From Paracoccaceae bacterium (GTDB taxonomy: Bacteria > Pseudomonadota > Alphaproteobacteria > Rhodobacterales > Rhodobacteraceae): 64,000 nt of DNA. Of the stretch, positions 35,356-44,342 are shown one piece after another. A model generated the notes under the pieces. It was not told the DNA's origin. It saw only the letters and a program-made list of their open reading frames with translations, and did no database searches. A program made the position numbers and the translations under genes. Where the stretch lies: assembly GCA_024742455.1 (NCBI GenBank), contig JANSYL010000001.1, positions 372,001-436,000 of the forward strand, in the 5' to 3' direction. Position 1 is the first letter of the stretch, and each line of letters starts with the position of its first letter.

Positions 35356-35810
35356 TCCTCGCCGTCACCCGTGACGAAACGCATCAGCAGGTTCACCAGG
35401 CTGACCGAGCTCTGGGTGTCGATGATCGCCTCGCCCTCGCCCAGAACGAAGGGCGAGCCGCCCGGGATCACCTCGAGGAAGGACCCGCCAAGCAACCCTT
35501 CCGACGCGATCACCACGGCGCTGTCATCGGGCAGTTCCAGCCCCTCGCGCACCGTGAAGGTGGTCACCGCGCGGAAACTGGCAGGGTCAAGCTCCATGTC
35601 GGTGACGGTGCCCACGCGCACACCGGCCAGCCGCACCTCGGTGCCCACGGCGATGCCTTCGGCGCTGCGGAAGGACGCGGTCAATTCATAGCTGCCCGGA
35701 TCATGGGTGAACCCGGTGCTTTGCGCGGTGTAGAAAAAGAACACCGCCGCCGCCGTCATCACGGCCGCACCGACGCCGATTTCGGTGATGGAACTATCGC
35801 TTTCCGACAT
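35352..35810 (-). CDS. mlaD: MlaD-type MCE-domain phospholipid transport protein
   Basis: A 152-residue protein with one N-terminal membrane helix (EIGVGAAVMTAAAVFFFYTAQ) and a single MCE domain (YELTASFRSAEGIAVGTEVR, GVRVGTVTDMELDP, LLGGSFLEVIPGG). MlaD forms a hexameric ring with the MlaFEB transporter and carries phospholipids between inner and outer membrane to keep lipid asymmetry. The other mla genes are not in the window. It lies between NDUFA12 (27 bases upstream) and DUF2155 (overlapping). Confidence 0.9.
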   Translation of the reverse strand: MSESDSSITEIGVGAAVMTAAAVFFFYTAQSTGFTHDPGSYELTASFRSAEGIAVGTEVRLAGVRVGTVTDMELDPASFRAVTTFTVREGLELPDDSAVVIASEGLLGGSFLEVIPGGSPFVLGEGEAIIDTQSSVSLVNLLMRFVTGDGEE

Positions 35811-35837
35811 CGCCTGTCTCCGTGCTTGCCCGGCCGG

Positions 35838-36215
35838 TCACTCCGGCGTCCAGGCGTCATAGTCACGCCGGTCCACCGGGTCCGGCCGCCGGATCGACCC
35901 GGCGGGCACATAGGCCTCGGGCGTGCCGGTTCGGTTGGGTTCATGGGGCTTTTGCCACGCCTTTCGGGCCAGCGGCGCCTCGGTCGGCGGGTCGTCCCAG
36001 GTGCGGTGCAGCCAGCCATGCCATTCCGGGGTGACCCGGCTTGCCTCGGATTCACCGTTGAAAATGACCCAGCGGCGTTTGTCATCGCGGGACCGGTAGA
36101 AGACATTGCCCTGATCGTCCTGCCCCACCTTCACGCCGTGGCGCAGGGTGAACAGCTGTGTTCCGAGCGTCTGGCCGTTCCACCAAGTGACGAGACGTCT
36201 GAGGAAATTCACCAT
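35838..36215 (-). CDS. NADH dehydrogenase accessory subunit NDUFA12-like
   Basis: A 125-residue homologue of the NDUFA12 (B17.2) subunit of respiratory complex I, found in alphaproteobacteria and mitochondria. Start [20 protein letters not shown], then [19 protein letters not shown] and [21 protein letters not shown] are characteristic. Residues beyond this ORF in the same frame (to 37808) are a metY shadow. It heads the minus-strand unit with mlaD and DUF2155. Confidence 0.93.
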   Translation of the reverse strand: MVNFLRRLVTWWNGQTLGTQLFTLRHGVKVGQDDQGNVFYRSRDDKRRWVIFNGESEASRVTPEWHGWLHRTWDDPPTEAPLARKAWQKPHEPNRTGTPEAYVPAGSIRRPDPVDRRDYDAWTPE

Positions 36216-36425
36216 GTTCAGCCCCTGCCGTCCGATCCTTGTTGCCGACCCGGATCGTGTGATCCGCAGCATCGGTGCCGGGATACCGCGCTTCGGCGGC
36301 GTCTTACAGGGGAAAATTCCCTGCCGCTTGACCCAAGGTCGATTCTCGCCGAGCTTTCGGTCTCGTATCGAGCAGCCCCGAAAACTTCCGCCCTGCGCGG
36401 ATATCGTAACGGAAGGTAGCCCGAC

Positions 36426-36749
36426 ATGACGCGCATGATCTCGATCCCCGCAACCGCCTTGGCAGCGTTGGTCCTGCTGGCGGGGTGCGACAATTTTCAA
36501 TCCGCCATTGCCAATGACACGGTCCGGGCGCTCGATCCTGGCAATGTCCGGCCTACCGAAACGATGGTCGTGCAGGGCCAGACCGTGACAATCGCCCGCC
36601 CCAGTGACAACGAGGCCCGGCTCGGCGCGACCGAATGGCAGGTGCAGGTGGGCAACCGGTGGTTCCTGTGTGGCGGCGCGTCGGAAGAGGCCTGCCGCCG
36701 GACCGCCGCGCGCGAGATGCGCCGGATAGAGTCGGGCGGCGGCTACTGA
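36426..36749 (+). CDS. small lipoprotein with Asp at +2
   Basis: A 107-residue protein with lipobox LAGC at Cys21 after [16 protein letters not shown]; Asp22 at +2 predicts retention in the inner membrane. The body has a beta-rich centre ([20 protein letters not shown]) and two cysteines ([16 protein letters not shown]) that can pair. I do not recognise the family. GAAGGTAG precedes the ATG. It is divergent from NDUFA12 across a 210-base gap with the two promoters. Confidence 0.65.
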   Translation: MTRMISIPATALAALVLLAGCDNFQSAIANDTVRALDPGNVRPTETMVVQGQTVTIARPSDNEARLGATEWQVQVGNRWFLCGGASEEACRRTAAREMRRIESGGGY

Positions 36750-36846
36750 TGCGTCCCGCCCGCGCGCGCCCGCACGCGCCAGGGTGATCCAGCCCCCGGA
36801 CGCGCTATTCGCCGCCGATGCGGCGCGCAGGCGATTGTCGCGACGC

Positions 36847-36899
36847 GGGCTTTCCACTATGGCAGCGCAGCGGTGCTGCCACGCCATGGAGGAAACCCC
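36847..36899 (+). promoter_or_regulatory. ribosome-site-sequestering hairpin in the metY leader
   Basis: TTTCCACTATGGC (36851-36863) pairs with GCCATGGAGGAAA (36883-36895) over 13 positions with one A-A mismatch and one G-T pair; after one C-C mismatch the stem continues with GGG (36847-36849) and CCC (36897-36899). The 3' arm contains GGAGG, the metY Shine-Dalgarno, ten bases before the ATG. An alternative inner hairpin, TGGCAGC (36860-36866) with GCTGCCA (36875-36881), would free it. This is the pattern of a translational switch. I see no known SAM-II or SAM/SAH consensus. Confidence 0.6.
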
Positions 36900-36902
36900 G
36901 AG

Positions 36903-38204
36903 ATGACCGACACGAAAGACGGGCCGAGCTACGGCTTCGACACCTTGCAGATCCACGCGGGCGCGCGGCCCGACCCGGCCACCGGCGCACGGCAGACGCC
37001 GATTTACCAGACGACGGCCTATGTCTTCCGCGATGCCGATCATGCCGCGGCGCTGTTCAACCTGCAGGAAGTGGGGTTCATCTATTCGCGGCTGACCAAC
37101 CCCACGGTCGCGGTGCTGCAGGAACGGCTTGCCACGCTTGAAGGGGGCGTTGGTGCGGTCTGCTGTTCCTCGGGCCATGCCGCGCAGATCATGGCGCTGT
37201 TCCCGCTGATGAGCCCGGGCAAGAACATCGTCGCCTCCACCCGGCTTTACGGCGGCACGGTCACCCAGTTTTCCCAGACCATCAAGCGCTTCGGCTGGTC
37301 GGCGAAATTCGTCGATTTCGACGATCTCGACGCGGTGCGCGACGCCATCGACGATGACACCCGCGCCGTCTTCGGCGAGGCCATCGCCAACCCGGGCGGC
37401 TATATCATGGATGTGCGCGCCATCGCCGATATCGCCGATGCCGCCGGTCTGCCTCTGATCATCGACAACACCACCGCCACCCCCTATCTGTGCCGCCCCA
37501 TCGAACAGGGCGCGACGCTGGTGGTGCATTCGACCACCAAATACCTGACCGGCAACGGCACGGTCACCGGCGGTGCGGTCATTGATTCCGGCAAGTTTGA
37601 CTGGTCGGCCAGTGACAAGTTCCCCTCGCTCAGCGCGCCGGAACCCGCCTATCACGGCCTGAAATTCCACGAGACCTTCGGCCCCCTCGCCTATACCTTC
37701 CATGGCATCGCCATCGGGTTGCGCGATCTTGGCATGACGATGAACCCGCAGGCCGCCCATTACACGCTGATGGGGATCGAGACGCTGTCGCTCCGCATGG
37801 AACGCCATGTCGAAAACGCCGTGAAGATCGCGAAATGGCTGGAGGATGACCCTAGGGTCGATTTCGTGACCTATGCGGGGCTGGAAAGCTCACCCTATTA
37901 CGAGCGGACGAAAACCGTCTGTCCGCGCGGAGCGGGCGCGTTGTTCACCTTCGCGGTCAAGGGCGGCTACGAGGCCTGCGTGAAGCTGGTCGACAGCCTG
38001 GAGATTTTCAGCCATGTCGCAAACCTCGGCGATACCCGGTCGCTGATCATCCATTCCGCCTCGACCACGCACCGGCAACTTACGCCGGAACAGCAGGCGG
38101 CGGCGGGCGCGGCCCCCAATGTGGTGCGCGTGTCGATCGGGATCGAGGATGCCGATGACCTTATCGCCGATCTCGACCGGGCGCTTTCGCGCGCTGTCGG
38201 CTGA
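36903..38204 (+). CDS. metY: O-acetylhomoserine aminocarboxypropyltransferase
   Basis: A 433-residue PLP enzyme of the Cys/Met metabolism family that makes homocysteine from O-acetylhomoserine and sulfide. Schiff-base Lys213 lies in [29 protein letters not shown]-like opening is [19 protein letters not shown], and [23 protein letters not shown] is the substrate/phosphate region. Long [12 protein letters not shown]-like strand ([16 protein letters not shown]) marks MetY rather than MetB. The ATG at 36903 follows GGAGG, which is buried in a long hairpin. The methionine-pathway neighbours are absent, so it is a stand-alone sulfhydrylase gene. Confidence 0.95.
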   Translation: MTDTKDGPSYGFDTLQIHAGARPDPATGARQTPIYQTTAYVFRDADHAAALFNLQEVGFIYSRLTNPTVAVLQERLATLEGGVGAVCCSSGHAAQIMALFPLMSPGKNIVASTRLYGGTVTQFSQTIKRFGWSAKFVDFDDLDAVRDAIDDDTRAVFGEAIANPGGYIMDVRAIADIADAAGLPLIIDNTTATPYLCRPIEQGATLVVHSTTKYLTGNGTVTGGAVIDSGKFDWSASDKFPSLSAPEPAYHGLKFHETFGPLAYTFHGIAIGLRDLGMTMNPQAAHYTLMGIETLSLRMERHVENAVKIAKWLEDDPRVDFVTYAGLESSPYYERTKTVCPRGAGALFTFAVKGGYEACVKLVDSLEIFSHVANLGDTRSLIIHSASTTHRQLTPEQQAAAGAAPNVVRVSIGIEDADDLIADLDRALSRAVG

Positions 38205-38315
38205 CATGACCGGGAAACGATCGGCGGATCATCCGCCCATTGTCCACAGCGACAGCACACACGGTTTTCCCCGTGCCATCCGTGATATACAAGGTTCATC
38301 CAAGGGATTCACAAA

Positions 38316-38329
38316 GGCGCTTCGGCGCC
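38316..38329. repeat. short UUCG hairpin between metY and the 959-residue gene
   Basis: GGCGC (38316-38320), TTCG loop, GCGCC (38325-38329) form a compact c(UUCG)g hairpin 112 bases after metY and 26 bases before the next start. It lacks a T run and could be a leader element or a weak terminator. Confidence 0.3.
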
Positions 38330-38354
38330 CCCTGCCTCCTGCCCGAGGTCACGC

Positions 38355-41234
38355 GTGACGGTCAAATTCGCCCTGTTTCTCTCGCCCGAAGGCATTGCCC
38401 TGGCGCATCGCCAGCCTGCCGGTCACTGGGCGTTCATCGGGGAAACCCCGGTCGATATCGACGACCTGTCGGGGGCCCTCGCAGGCCTTCATGAAAAGGC
38501 CGCCGCCCGCGAGGGCGAGGATGTGGCCTGCCTCGTCGTTCTGCCCAATGACCAGGTGCTTTACACCTCGGTCATGGCGCCGACGGCGGACCCGGTCCTC
38601 ACCGTCGCCCGGATCGAGAATGCGCTTGATGGGCTGACGCCCTATCCCCTGTCCGAGCTTGTCTATGATTTCCGCGCGGCGGAACCCGACCTGGTCAAGC
38701 TGGCGGTGGTGGCGAAGGAAACGCTCGACGAGGCGCGCGGCTTTGCCGAAAGCCACGGCTTTGCCGCGGCGGCCTATGCCGCGATGCCGCCGACCGAAAG
38801 GTTCCCGGGTGTGCCGCTGTTCTCGCCCGAGGTCGATCTGGCACTCGAAGGGGATGCGCTGGTTTTCGGGCGCGATACCTGGAAACCGCCAGCACCCGAA
38901 CCGGAGCCCGAACCCGAGGTGGTGCCGGCCGAACCCGAGGTGGCGGCAGCCGATCCCGCGCCTGTATCGGCATCGGGGGCAGATATGGGCGGGGGCGAGG
39001 CCGCGTTGCGCCCGGTCGCCGACCCGGCCCTGTCGGCGCCGGTGGCACGCAACCTTGACATGGTCGAGGATGACCTCACCGGGACCGATACCGATACGAA
39101 GACCGATAGCGACACCGACGGCGAAGCAGCCGAGGGGCCCGCGCCCGAGATCAGCTTTTCCGGACGACGCCGCAAACGGTCGGCTGCCCAGGAGGACGGC
39201 GGCCCGGGCCGTATCGTCAGCGAACGCCCTTCACGCCTGGGCTTCGCGCGCGGACCGATCCCCACCCCCGCCGATCCGGTTCTGCATCCCGATGCCGCCG
39301 ATCCGACGCCGTCCCCGCAGCCCGAGCCGCAATCAGGGCTGGCCGGTCGGCTGGCCCGCGTGCGCGATGTCAGCAAACCGCGCGCTCCGGCCCCGGCGCC
39401 CCCGGCTGCCAAACCGGCCGCGCCTCCCATCGCCCGCGCGCCCGGCGGCGCGGCAGCCCCCGACGCCCCGGCCCGTACGCCGCTGGCCCCGCCCCCCAAA
39501 CCCGGCGCGCCCGGTGCAAAACCCTTGCGTCCGCTGGCGCCCGCCGCGCCCGCGTTCACGTCGGGGGCGATATCCGATGCCTTCGACCGCGCCCCGTTCC
39601 CGCCGCCACCGCCGCAGCGGCGCGCACCGGGCGCGGGCCTTGTCGCGGGCGCTGTGGCGCGCCTGTCATCCGCGTTGCCCTCGGCCGGGGCCGTTACCGC
39701 GCTGCCGTCCCGGATCGGCGCGGGGCTTCAGCGGTTCAAACCCGCCATCGCCCTGCCGGGCCGCGCGAAGCCCACCGCTGCAGTGCCTGCCGAGAACCCC
39801 GACGAGAAACTGATCGCCGGGCTAATGGAGGTGAACAGCAAACGGCAACCTGCCGGCGGCACCTTCAAGACCGGTCTGATCCTGACCGTGATCCTGCTGA
39901 TCCTTCTGGCGCTGGTCGCGGTCTGGTCCGTGCTGTTCCTGCCCAACAGTCCGATCGCGCGCCTGCTTACCGGCGGGGACCGCAGCGTGGCCGAGGCCCC
40001 CGGCGCCCTGCCCGACCCTGACATGCCGCCGGTGGCGATCACCGCGCCGCCCGCGATCGGCACGCTCGATCCCGGCACGCCGCTGCCCGAGGCGGCAGGG
40101 CCGCCCGCCGATCTCGCGCTCGAGGGGGCCGAGGTCGCGGCCCTGGCCGAAACCGGCGCAGCCCCCGCAGATGACGCTGTGCTGCCGGATATCGACGCCG
40201 AACTGGACCTGCCGCCGCTGCCCCCTCTGCCCGAAGACCTGCTGCCGCCCCTGGAAGAGGCGGTTTTGCTTTATGCACGTGACGGCATCTGGATGATGCC
40301 CCCGGACCGCCCGGACCTGGCCCCGATCAGTCTTGTCGAGGATATCTATGTCGCCTCGATCGATCCCGAGGTGATCGGGCATGACGCGCTGGCGCTGCCG
40401 CCCGCCGACGTCAACCCCGCCGAGGTGCCGCGCGCGATGCCCGCCCCGCTGCCCTTCGGAACCGAGCTTGACCTGAACGCGCAAGGCCTTGTCGAACCGA
40501 CGGCGGATGGAGTCGTCACCCCGTCCGGCGCGTTCGTGATTTCCGGTCAGCCGCCGCTGCCCGCCGTGCGCAACCCGCGCGCCCCCGAAGCCGAGGATGA
40601 GGCCCGCGCGCAATCGGGCGACCTGCCCGAGATCAATGTTCTGGACGCGGTGCTGGGCACTTTCCGTCCGCCCGCGCGCCCCGGCGACCTGAGCGAGCTG
40701 CGCGAACGCCAGATCCTCGGCGGCCTGACCGAAACCGAGCTTGCCCTGCTGCGCCCCGCCGAACGCCCGCTATCGGCGCAGGAAGCCGCCGCGCAGGCCT
40801 CGCTGTTCACCGACGATCAGGCCCCGGGGGATGACGCAGCAATCGGGGCCGATGTGACCGAACTGGCCGTCGCCCGTTCGGTGCTGCCCGCCCAGCGTCC
40901 CTCCGATATCGAAGCCATCGTCGCCTCAGCCGCGCGAACCCCGGCCGCCGAGGCCACGACCCAGACCGCCGCGGTTACGCCGGGCATCCCGTCGAACGCC
41001 GACGTCAGCCGCGCCGCCACGCAGCGCAACGAGATCCGGCTGCGCAACGTCAACCTGATCGGGGTCAGCGGCACACCGCAGAACCGCCGCGCCATGGTGC
41101 GCCTGCCCTCGGGCCGGTTCGTTCAGGTCAGTGTCGGCGACAGGCTGGACGGGGGACGGGTGGCCGCCATTGGCGAGGCATCGCTGCAATATGTGCGCAA
41201 CGGGCGCAACATCACGCTGGAAATACCCGGTTGA
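38355..41234 (+). CDS. 959-residue single-pass envelope protein with GspL-like N-terminus and GspC/PilP-like C-terminus
   Basis: A bitopic protein in three parts. Residues 1-165 (MTVKFALFLSPEGIALAHRQ, ACLVVLPNDQVLYTSV, YPLSELVYDFRAAEPDLVKL) look like the actin-like cytoplasmic domain of GspL/PilM. Residues about 170-500 are Pro/Ala/Glu low complexity. One membrane helix lies at about 505-528 (GLILTVILLILLALVAVW). After another long Pro/Asp-rich periplasmic stretch, residues 891-959 form a small beta domain (RAMVRLPSGRFVQVSVGDRL) like PilP or the homology region of GspC. Start is GTG at 38355. No other secretion or pilus gene is near. Domain resemblances are by eye. Confidence 0.6.
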   Translation: MTVKFALFLSPEGIALAHRQPAGHWAFIGETPVDIDDLSGALAGLHEKAAAREGEDVACLVVLPNDQVLYTSVMAPTADPVLTVARIENALDGLTPYPLSELVYDFRAAEPDLVKLAVVAKETLDEARGFAESHGFAAAAYAAMPPTERFPGVPLFSPEVDLALEGDALVFGRDTWKPPAPEPEPEPEVVPAEPEVAAADPAPVSASGADMGGGEAALRPVADPALSAPVARNLDMVEDDLTGTDTDTKTDSDTDGEAAEGPAPEISFSGRRRKRSAAQEDGGPGRIVSERPSRLGFARGPIPTPADPVLHPDAADPTPSPQPEPQSGLAGRLARVRDVSKPRAPAPAPPAAKPAAPPIARAPGGAAAPDAPARTPLAPPPKPGAPGAKPLRPLAPAAPAFTSGAISDAFDRAPFPPPPPQRRAPGAGLVAGAVARLSSALPSAGAVTALPSRIGAGLQRFKPAIALPGRAKPTAAVPAENPDEKLIAGLMEVNSKRQPAGGTFKTGLILTVILLILLALVAVWSVLFLPNSPIARLLTGGDRSVAEAPGALPDPDMPPVAITAPPAIGTLDPGTPLPEAAGPPADLALEGAEVAALAETGAAPADDAVLPDIDAELDLPPLPPLPEDLLPPLEEAVLLYARDGIWMMPPDRPDLAPISLVEDIYVASIDPEVIGHDALALPPADVNPAEVPRAMPAPLPFGTELDLNAQGLVEPTADGVVTPSGAFVISGQPPLPAVRNPRAPEAEDEARAQSGDLPEINVLDAVLGTFRPPARPGDLSELRERQILGGLTETELALLRPAERPLSAQEAAAQASLFTDDQAPGDDAAIGADVTELAVARSVLPAQRPSDIEAIVASAARTPAAEATTQTAAVTPGIPSNADVSRAATQRNEIRLRNVNLIGVSGTPQNRRAMVRLPSGRFVQVSVGDRLDGGRVAAIGEASLQYVRNGRNITLEIPG

Positions 41235-41250
41235 CCTCCCCGGGGGGTCA
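41232..41250. terminator. hairpin holding both convergent stop codons
   Basis: TGACCTCC (41232-41239) pairs with GGGGGTCA (41243-41250), one G-T pair, CCG loop. The 5' arm begins with the TGA of the 959-residue gene and the 3' arm ends with the reverse complement of the mgtE TGA (41248-41250). It is a shared end for the two genes; no T run is present. Confidence 0.5.
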
Positions 41251-42648
41251 GAGCAGGAACACCACCGCCAGCCCCAGGAAGGCGAAGAAGCCCACCACAT
41301 CGGTCACCGTGGTCACGAAAGCGCCCGAGGCCAGCGCCGGGTCGATCTTCATCCGGTCAAGCGCCACCGGCACCAGGATGCCCGCAAGCCCCGCGACCAG
41401 CAGGTTGATCACCATCGCCGCCGCGATCACGAGGCCAAGACCCGGGTTGCCGAACCAGACATAGCCGATCACCCCCATCACGACGGCGAAGAACACCCCG
41501 TTGATCAGGCCCACCCCGGTTTCGCGGCCGATCACGCGCATCAGGTTGGCGCGCGTCAGGTCCTTGGTGGCGATCGCGCGCACCGCCACGGTCAGGGCCT
41601 GGGTGCCGGCATTACCCCCCATCGAGGCAACGATGGGCATCAGCACCGCCAGCGCCACGATCTGTGCGATCGCGTCTTCGAACTGCGCGATCACCAGCGA
41701 GGCCAGGATCGCCGTCACCAGGTTCACGAACAGCCACGGAAGCCGCTGTTTCGTGGTGTTGATGATCTTGTCCGACAGCCGCGATTCCTCGCCCACGCCG
41801 GCGAGGCGCAACAGGTCCTCTTCGGCGGCATGGTCCAGAACGATCATCGCGTCATCGATGGTGATCATGCCCACAAGCCGTCCGTCATCATCGACGACGG
41901 GGGCCGAGATCAGGTGATACTGGTTGAAGGCATAGGCGACCTCATCCTCGTCCTGTGTGGCGGGGATCACCCGGAAACTGTCCTCGGTCAGGCTCGACAA
42001 CCCGGTCTCGCGAGGGGCCGACAGCATCCGGCCCAGCGTGACATAACCCGTGGGTTTCATCCGCGGATCGGTCAATACGACATGGTAGAACTGTTCCGGC
42101 AGGTCGTCCTTGTTGGCACGCAGGTGGTCGATCATCTGGCCCACGGTCCAATGCTCGGGCGCATGCACGACCTCGGGCTGCATCAGGCGCCCGGCACTGT
42201 CCTCGGGATAGGACAGCGCCCGTTCCACCGCCAGACGATCGGTGGCGTCGAGAGCCCCGAGGATCGTGGCCTGCTGGTCGTCCTCGAGATATTCCACAAG
42301 GTCGACGACATCGTCGCTGTCCAGCTCGCGCACGGCTTCGGTCAGCACCTCGTCGGGCAGAAGGCCGATCACCTCCTCGCGCAGCCCCTCGTCCAGTTCC
42401 GACAGCACCTCGCCATCGATGCCGCTGGACCACAGCGCCAGCCAGGCCGCCCGGTCCCCCTGCGACACCTGTTCCAGAAGGTCGGCGATATCGGCGGGGT
42501 GCAGCGGGTCCATCAGCATGTCGATGGCGGCCACATCCTCGGCCTCGATGGCGCGGCGCAGCGACCGGCGCAGGGCCTCGTCGATGCTGTAATCGGCCTG
42601 CGGGGTATCGGTGCCGGGTTCGATCACGTCCTGGTGCTGGTCGGTCAT
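41248..42648 (-). CDS. mgtE: magnesium transporter MgtE
   Basis: A 466-residue Mg2+ channel/transporter. N-terminal superhelical domain (LMDPLHPADIADLLEQVSQ, LVEYLEDDQQATILGAL), two CBS domains (AGRLMQPEVVHAPEHWTVGQ, FRVIPATQDEDEVAYAFNQY) that sense cytosolic Mg2+, and a C-terminal membrane part with five helices (LPWLFVNLVTAILASLVI to GFFAFLGLAVVFLL). The pore helix region GGNAGTQALTVAVRAIA is conserved. I start at the ATG at 42648; the upstream frame to 42912 is a guaD shadow. It is divergent from guaD with a 104-base gap. Confidence 0.95.
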   Translation of the reverse strand: MTDQHQDVIEPGTDTPQADYSIDEALRRSLRRAIEAEDVAAIDMLMDPLHPADIADLLEQVSQGDRAAWLALWSSGIDGEVLSELDEGLREEVIGLLPDEVLTEAVRELDSDDVVDLVEYLEDDQQATILGALDATDRLAVERALSYPEDSAGRLMQPEVVHAPEHWTVGQMIDHLRANKDDLPEQFYHVVLTDPRMKPTGYVTLGRMLSAPRETGLSSLTEDSFRVIPATQDEDEVAYAFNQYHLISAPVVDDDGRLVGMITIDDAMIVLDHAAEEDLLRLAGVGEESRLSDKIINTTKQRLPWLFVNLVTAILASLVIAQFEDAIAQIVALAVLMPIVASMGGNAGTQALTVAVRAIATKDLTRANLMRVIGRETGVGLINGVFFAVVMGVIGYVWFGNPGLGLVIAAAMVINLLVAGLAGILVPVALDRMKIDPALASGAFVTTVTDVVGFFAFLGLAVVFLL

Positions 42649-42752
42649 GGCGCGGCCCTTTTGCAAGGTTGGATGTCGCTCGAATGCCCCTAACATAGCG
42701 CCGCCCCTGCCGCTATCACGGGGCCGGGGTTTCAAGGCGAAAGGCACCGGTG

Positions 42753-44048
42753 ATGAGGGACTGCTTGATTCTGGGGCAGATTCTGGCCTTTGAGGGCGAT
42801 CCTGCGCAGCTTGGCGTCGGCTCGGTGCGCCATGACCGGCGCGGCGCGGTGCATGTGCGGGACGGGCGCATCGCGGCGGCAGGTGACGCGGACCGGCTGC
42901 GGGCGGCCGCACCCGGGGCGAAGGTGATCGACCATGGCGATGCGCTGATCCTGCCGGGGTTCATCGACGCCCATGCCCACTACCCGCAGACCGCGATCAT
43001 CGCGTCCTGGGGCAAGCGGCTGATCGAATGGCTGAACACCTATACCTTTCCCGAGGAAGGCCGGTTCGGCGATCCGGATTACGCCGCTAGGATCGCCGCG
43101 CGCTACATGGACCTGGTTCTGGCCCATGGCACGACAACGGTGGCGAGTTACTGCACGATCCATCCCGAAAGCGCCGATGCCTATTTCGCCGAGGCGCAGA
43201 GACGGGGCATGCGGATGCTGGCGGGCAAGACCTGCATGGACCGTGACACCGCACCCGGTTTCCTGCGCGACAGCGCGCAGTCGGCCTATGACGACAGTGC
43301 GGCGCTTATTGACCGCTGGCACGGGATGGACCGGCTGTCCTATATCGTCACGCCGCGGTTTTCGCCTACCTCGACCGAGGCGCAGCTGGAGGCGCTGGGC
43401 GCGCTTTGGGCCGCGCATCCCGATTGCCTGATGCAGACCCATATCAGCGAACAGGTGGATGAGGTGGACTGGGTCAAATCGCTTTATCCGACGGCGCGCG
43501 ATTATCTCGACACCTACGAGGCGCACGGGCTGCTGGGGCCCAACGCGCTGTTTGGTCATGCGATCCACCTGGAGCCGCGCGAGATCGACCGGCTGGCCGA
43601 GGTCGATGCGGCACTGGTGCATTGCCCGACCTCGAACACGTTCATCGGATCGGGTCTGTTCGATATGGGTCTGCGCGACAGGCTGCGCGTCGGGCTGGCA
43701 ACCGATACCGGGGGGGGATCGAGTTTCTCGATGCTCAGGACGATGGCCGCGGCTTATGAAGTGGCGCAGCTCAGGGGCACGGCGCTGCACCCGTCCGAGC
43801 TGGTCTGGCTGGCCACGGGCGGATCGGCGGCGGCGTTGCGGCTCGGCGACCGGATCGGGCGGCTGGCGGCGGGATACGAGGCGGACCTGGTGGTGCTGGA
43901 CCTGGCCTCCACACCCGCCATAGCGCAGGCGGTGGCGCGGGCCGGGGATATCTGGCAGGCGGTGTTTCCGACGATCATGATGGGCGATGACCGCGCGGTG
44001 ACCGAGGTCTATGTCGCGGGGCGCCCGGTATCGGCGGGGCGTGACTGA
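42753..44048 (+). CDS. guaD: guanine deaminase
   Basis: A 431-residue amidohydrolase converting guanine to xanthine and ammonia. Metal-binding HxH is in LPGFIDAHAHYPQT; the motif QTHISEQVDEVDWVKSLYP and the metal/catalytic LATDTGGGSSFSMLRTM are typical of GuaD. The start could be GTG at 42750 or ATG at 42753; I use the ATG. Ammonia released would be assimilated through the glnA product. No xanthine dehydrogenase genes are in the window. Confidence 0.93.
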   Translation: MRDCLILGQILAFEGDPAQLGVGSVRHDRRGAVHVRDGRIAAAGDADRLRAAAPGAKVIDHGDALILPGFIDAHAHYPQTAIIASWGKRLIEWLNTYTFPEEGRFGDPDYAARIAARYMDLVLAHGTTTVASYCTIHPESADAYFAEAQRRGMRMLAGKTCMDRDTAPGFLRDSAQSAYDDSAALIDRWHGMDRLSYIVTPRFSPTSTEAQLEALGALWAAHPDCLMQTHISEQVDEVDWVKSLYPTARDYLDTYEAHGLLGPNALFGHAIHLEPREIDRLAEVDAALVHCPTSNTFIGSGLFDMGLRDRLRVGLATDTGGGSSFSMLRTMAAAYEVAQLRGTALHPSELVWLATGGSAAALRLGDRIGRLAAGYEADLVVLDLASTPAIAQAVARAGDIWQAVFPTIMMGDDRAVTEVYVAGRPVSAGRD

Positions 44049-44161
44049 TCAGGACTGAACAGCACGGCTTAGGTGTTGTTTTCATTTCCCAAAGCCGGGT
44101 TTGCCAACCTGATCGAAAAGGGTTTGGCGGCGGATCGGGGGGCGGAAATCGAGGTTTTCCG

Positions 44162-44181
44162 CGGATATCGCGCGATATCCG
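44162..44181. repeat. perfect 20-bp palindrome between guaD and the VOC gene
   Basis: CGGATATCG, CG, CGATATCCG (44162-44181) is a perfect palindrome in the 294-base gap 44049-44342. It lies about 115 bases after the guaD stop and has no T run. It may be an operator or a transcript end. The rest of the gap holds no gene with good coding character; an open frame running through it into the VOC gene (from 44073) looks spurious, though it may be a decayed remnant. Confidence 0.45.
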
Positions 44182-44342
44182 GGTCGAAGAAGGCGCGTCT
44201 TTCGAGGCCGGGCTCGGCCTGGCCTATGGGAGTGTTTCAAGCAGGAAGAAGCTGCCTGGAAAGGCGCGACGCTTCGCGCGTTGATCGGGCGCGGCACCTT
44301 GGGTCGGGTGAGCATATCCAGATTGCGCCCGGAGCCCCAAAA

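Noticed and set aside
36750-36902. SAM-II or SAM/SAH riboswitch upstream of metY
   Set aside because: I could not find the consensus core sequences; only the hairpin reported as a regulatory candidate is supported.
35838-37808. 656-codon minus-strand frame including NDUFA12
   Set aside because: Only the first 125 codons from 36215 show a family; the rest is antisense to metY and to the small lipoprotein gene.
44073-44342. N-terminal extension of the VOC protein by 90 codons
   Set aside because: No VOC similarity, includes the 20-bp palindrome and odd residue make-up; the ATG at 44343 with GGAGCC fits the family length.
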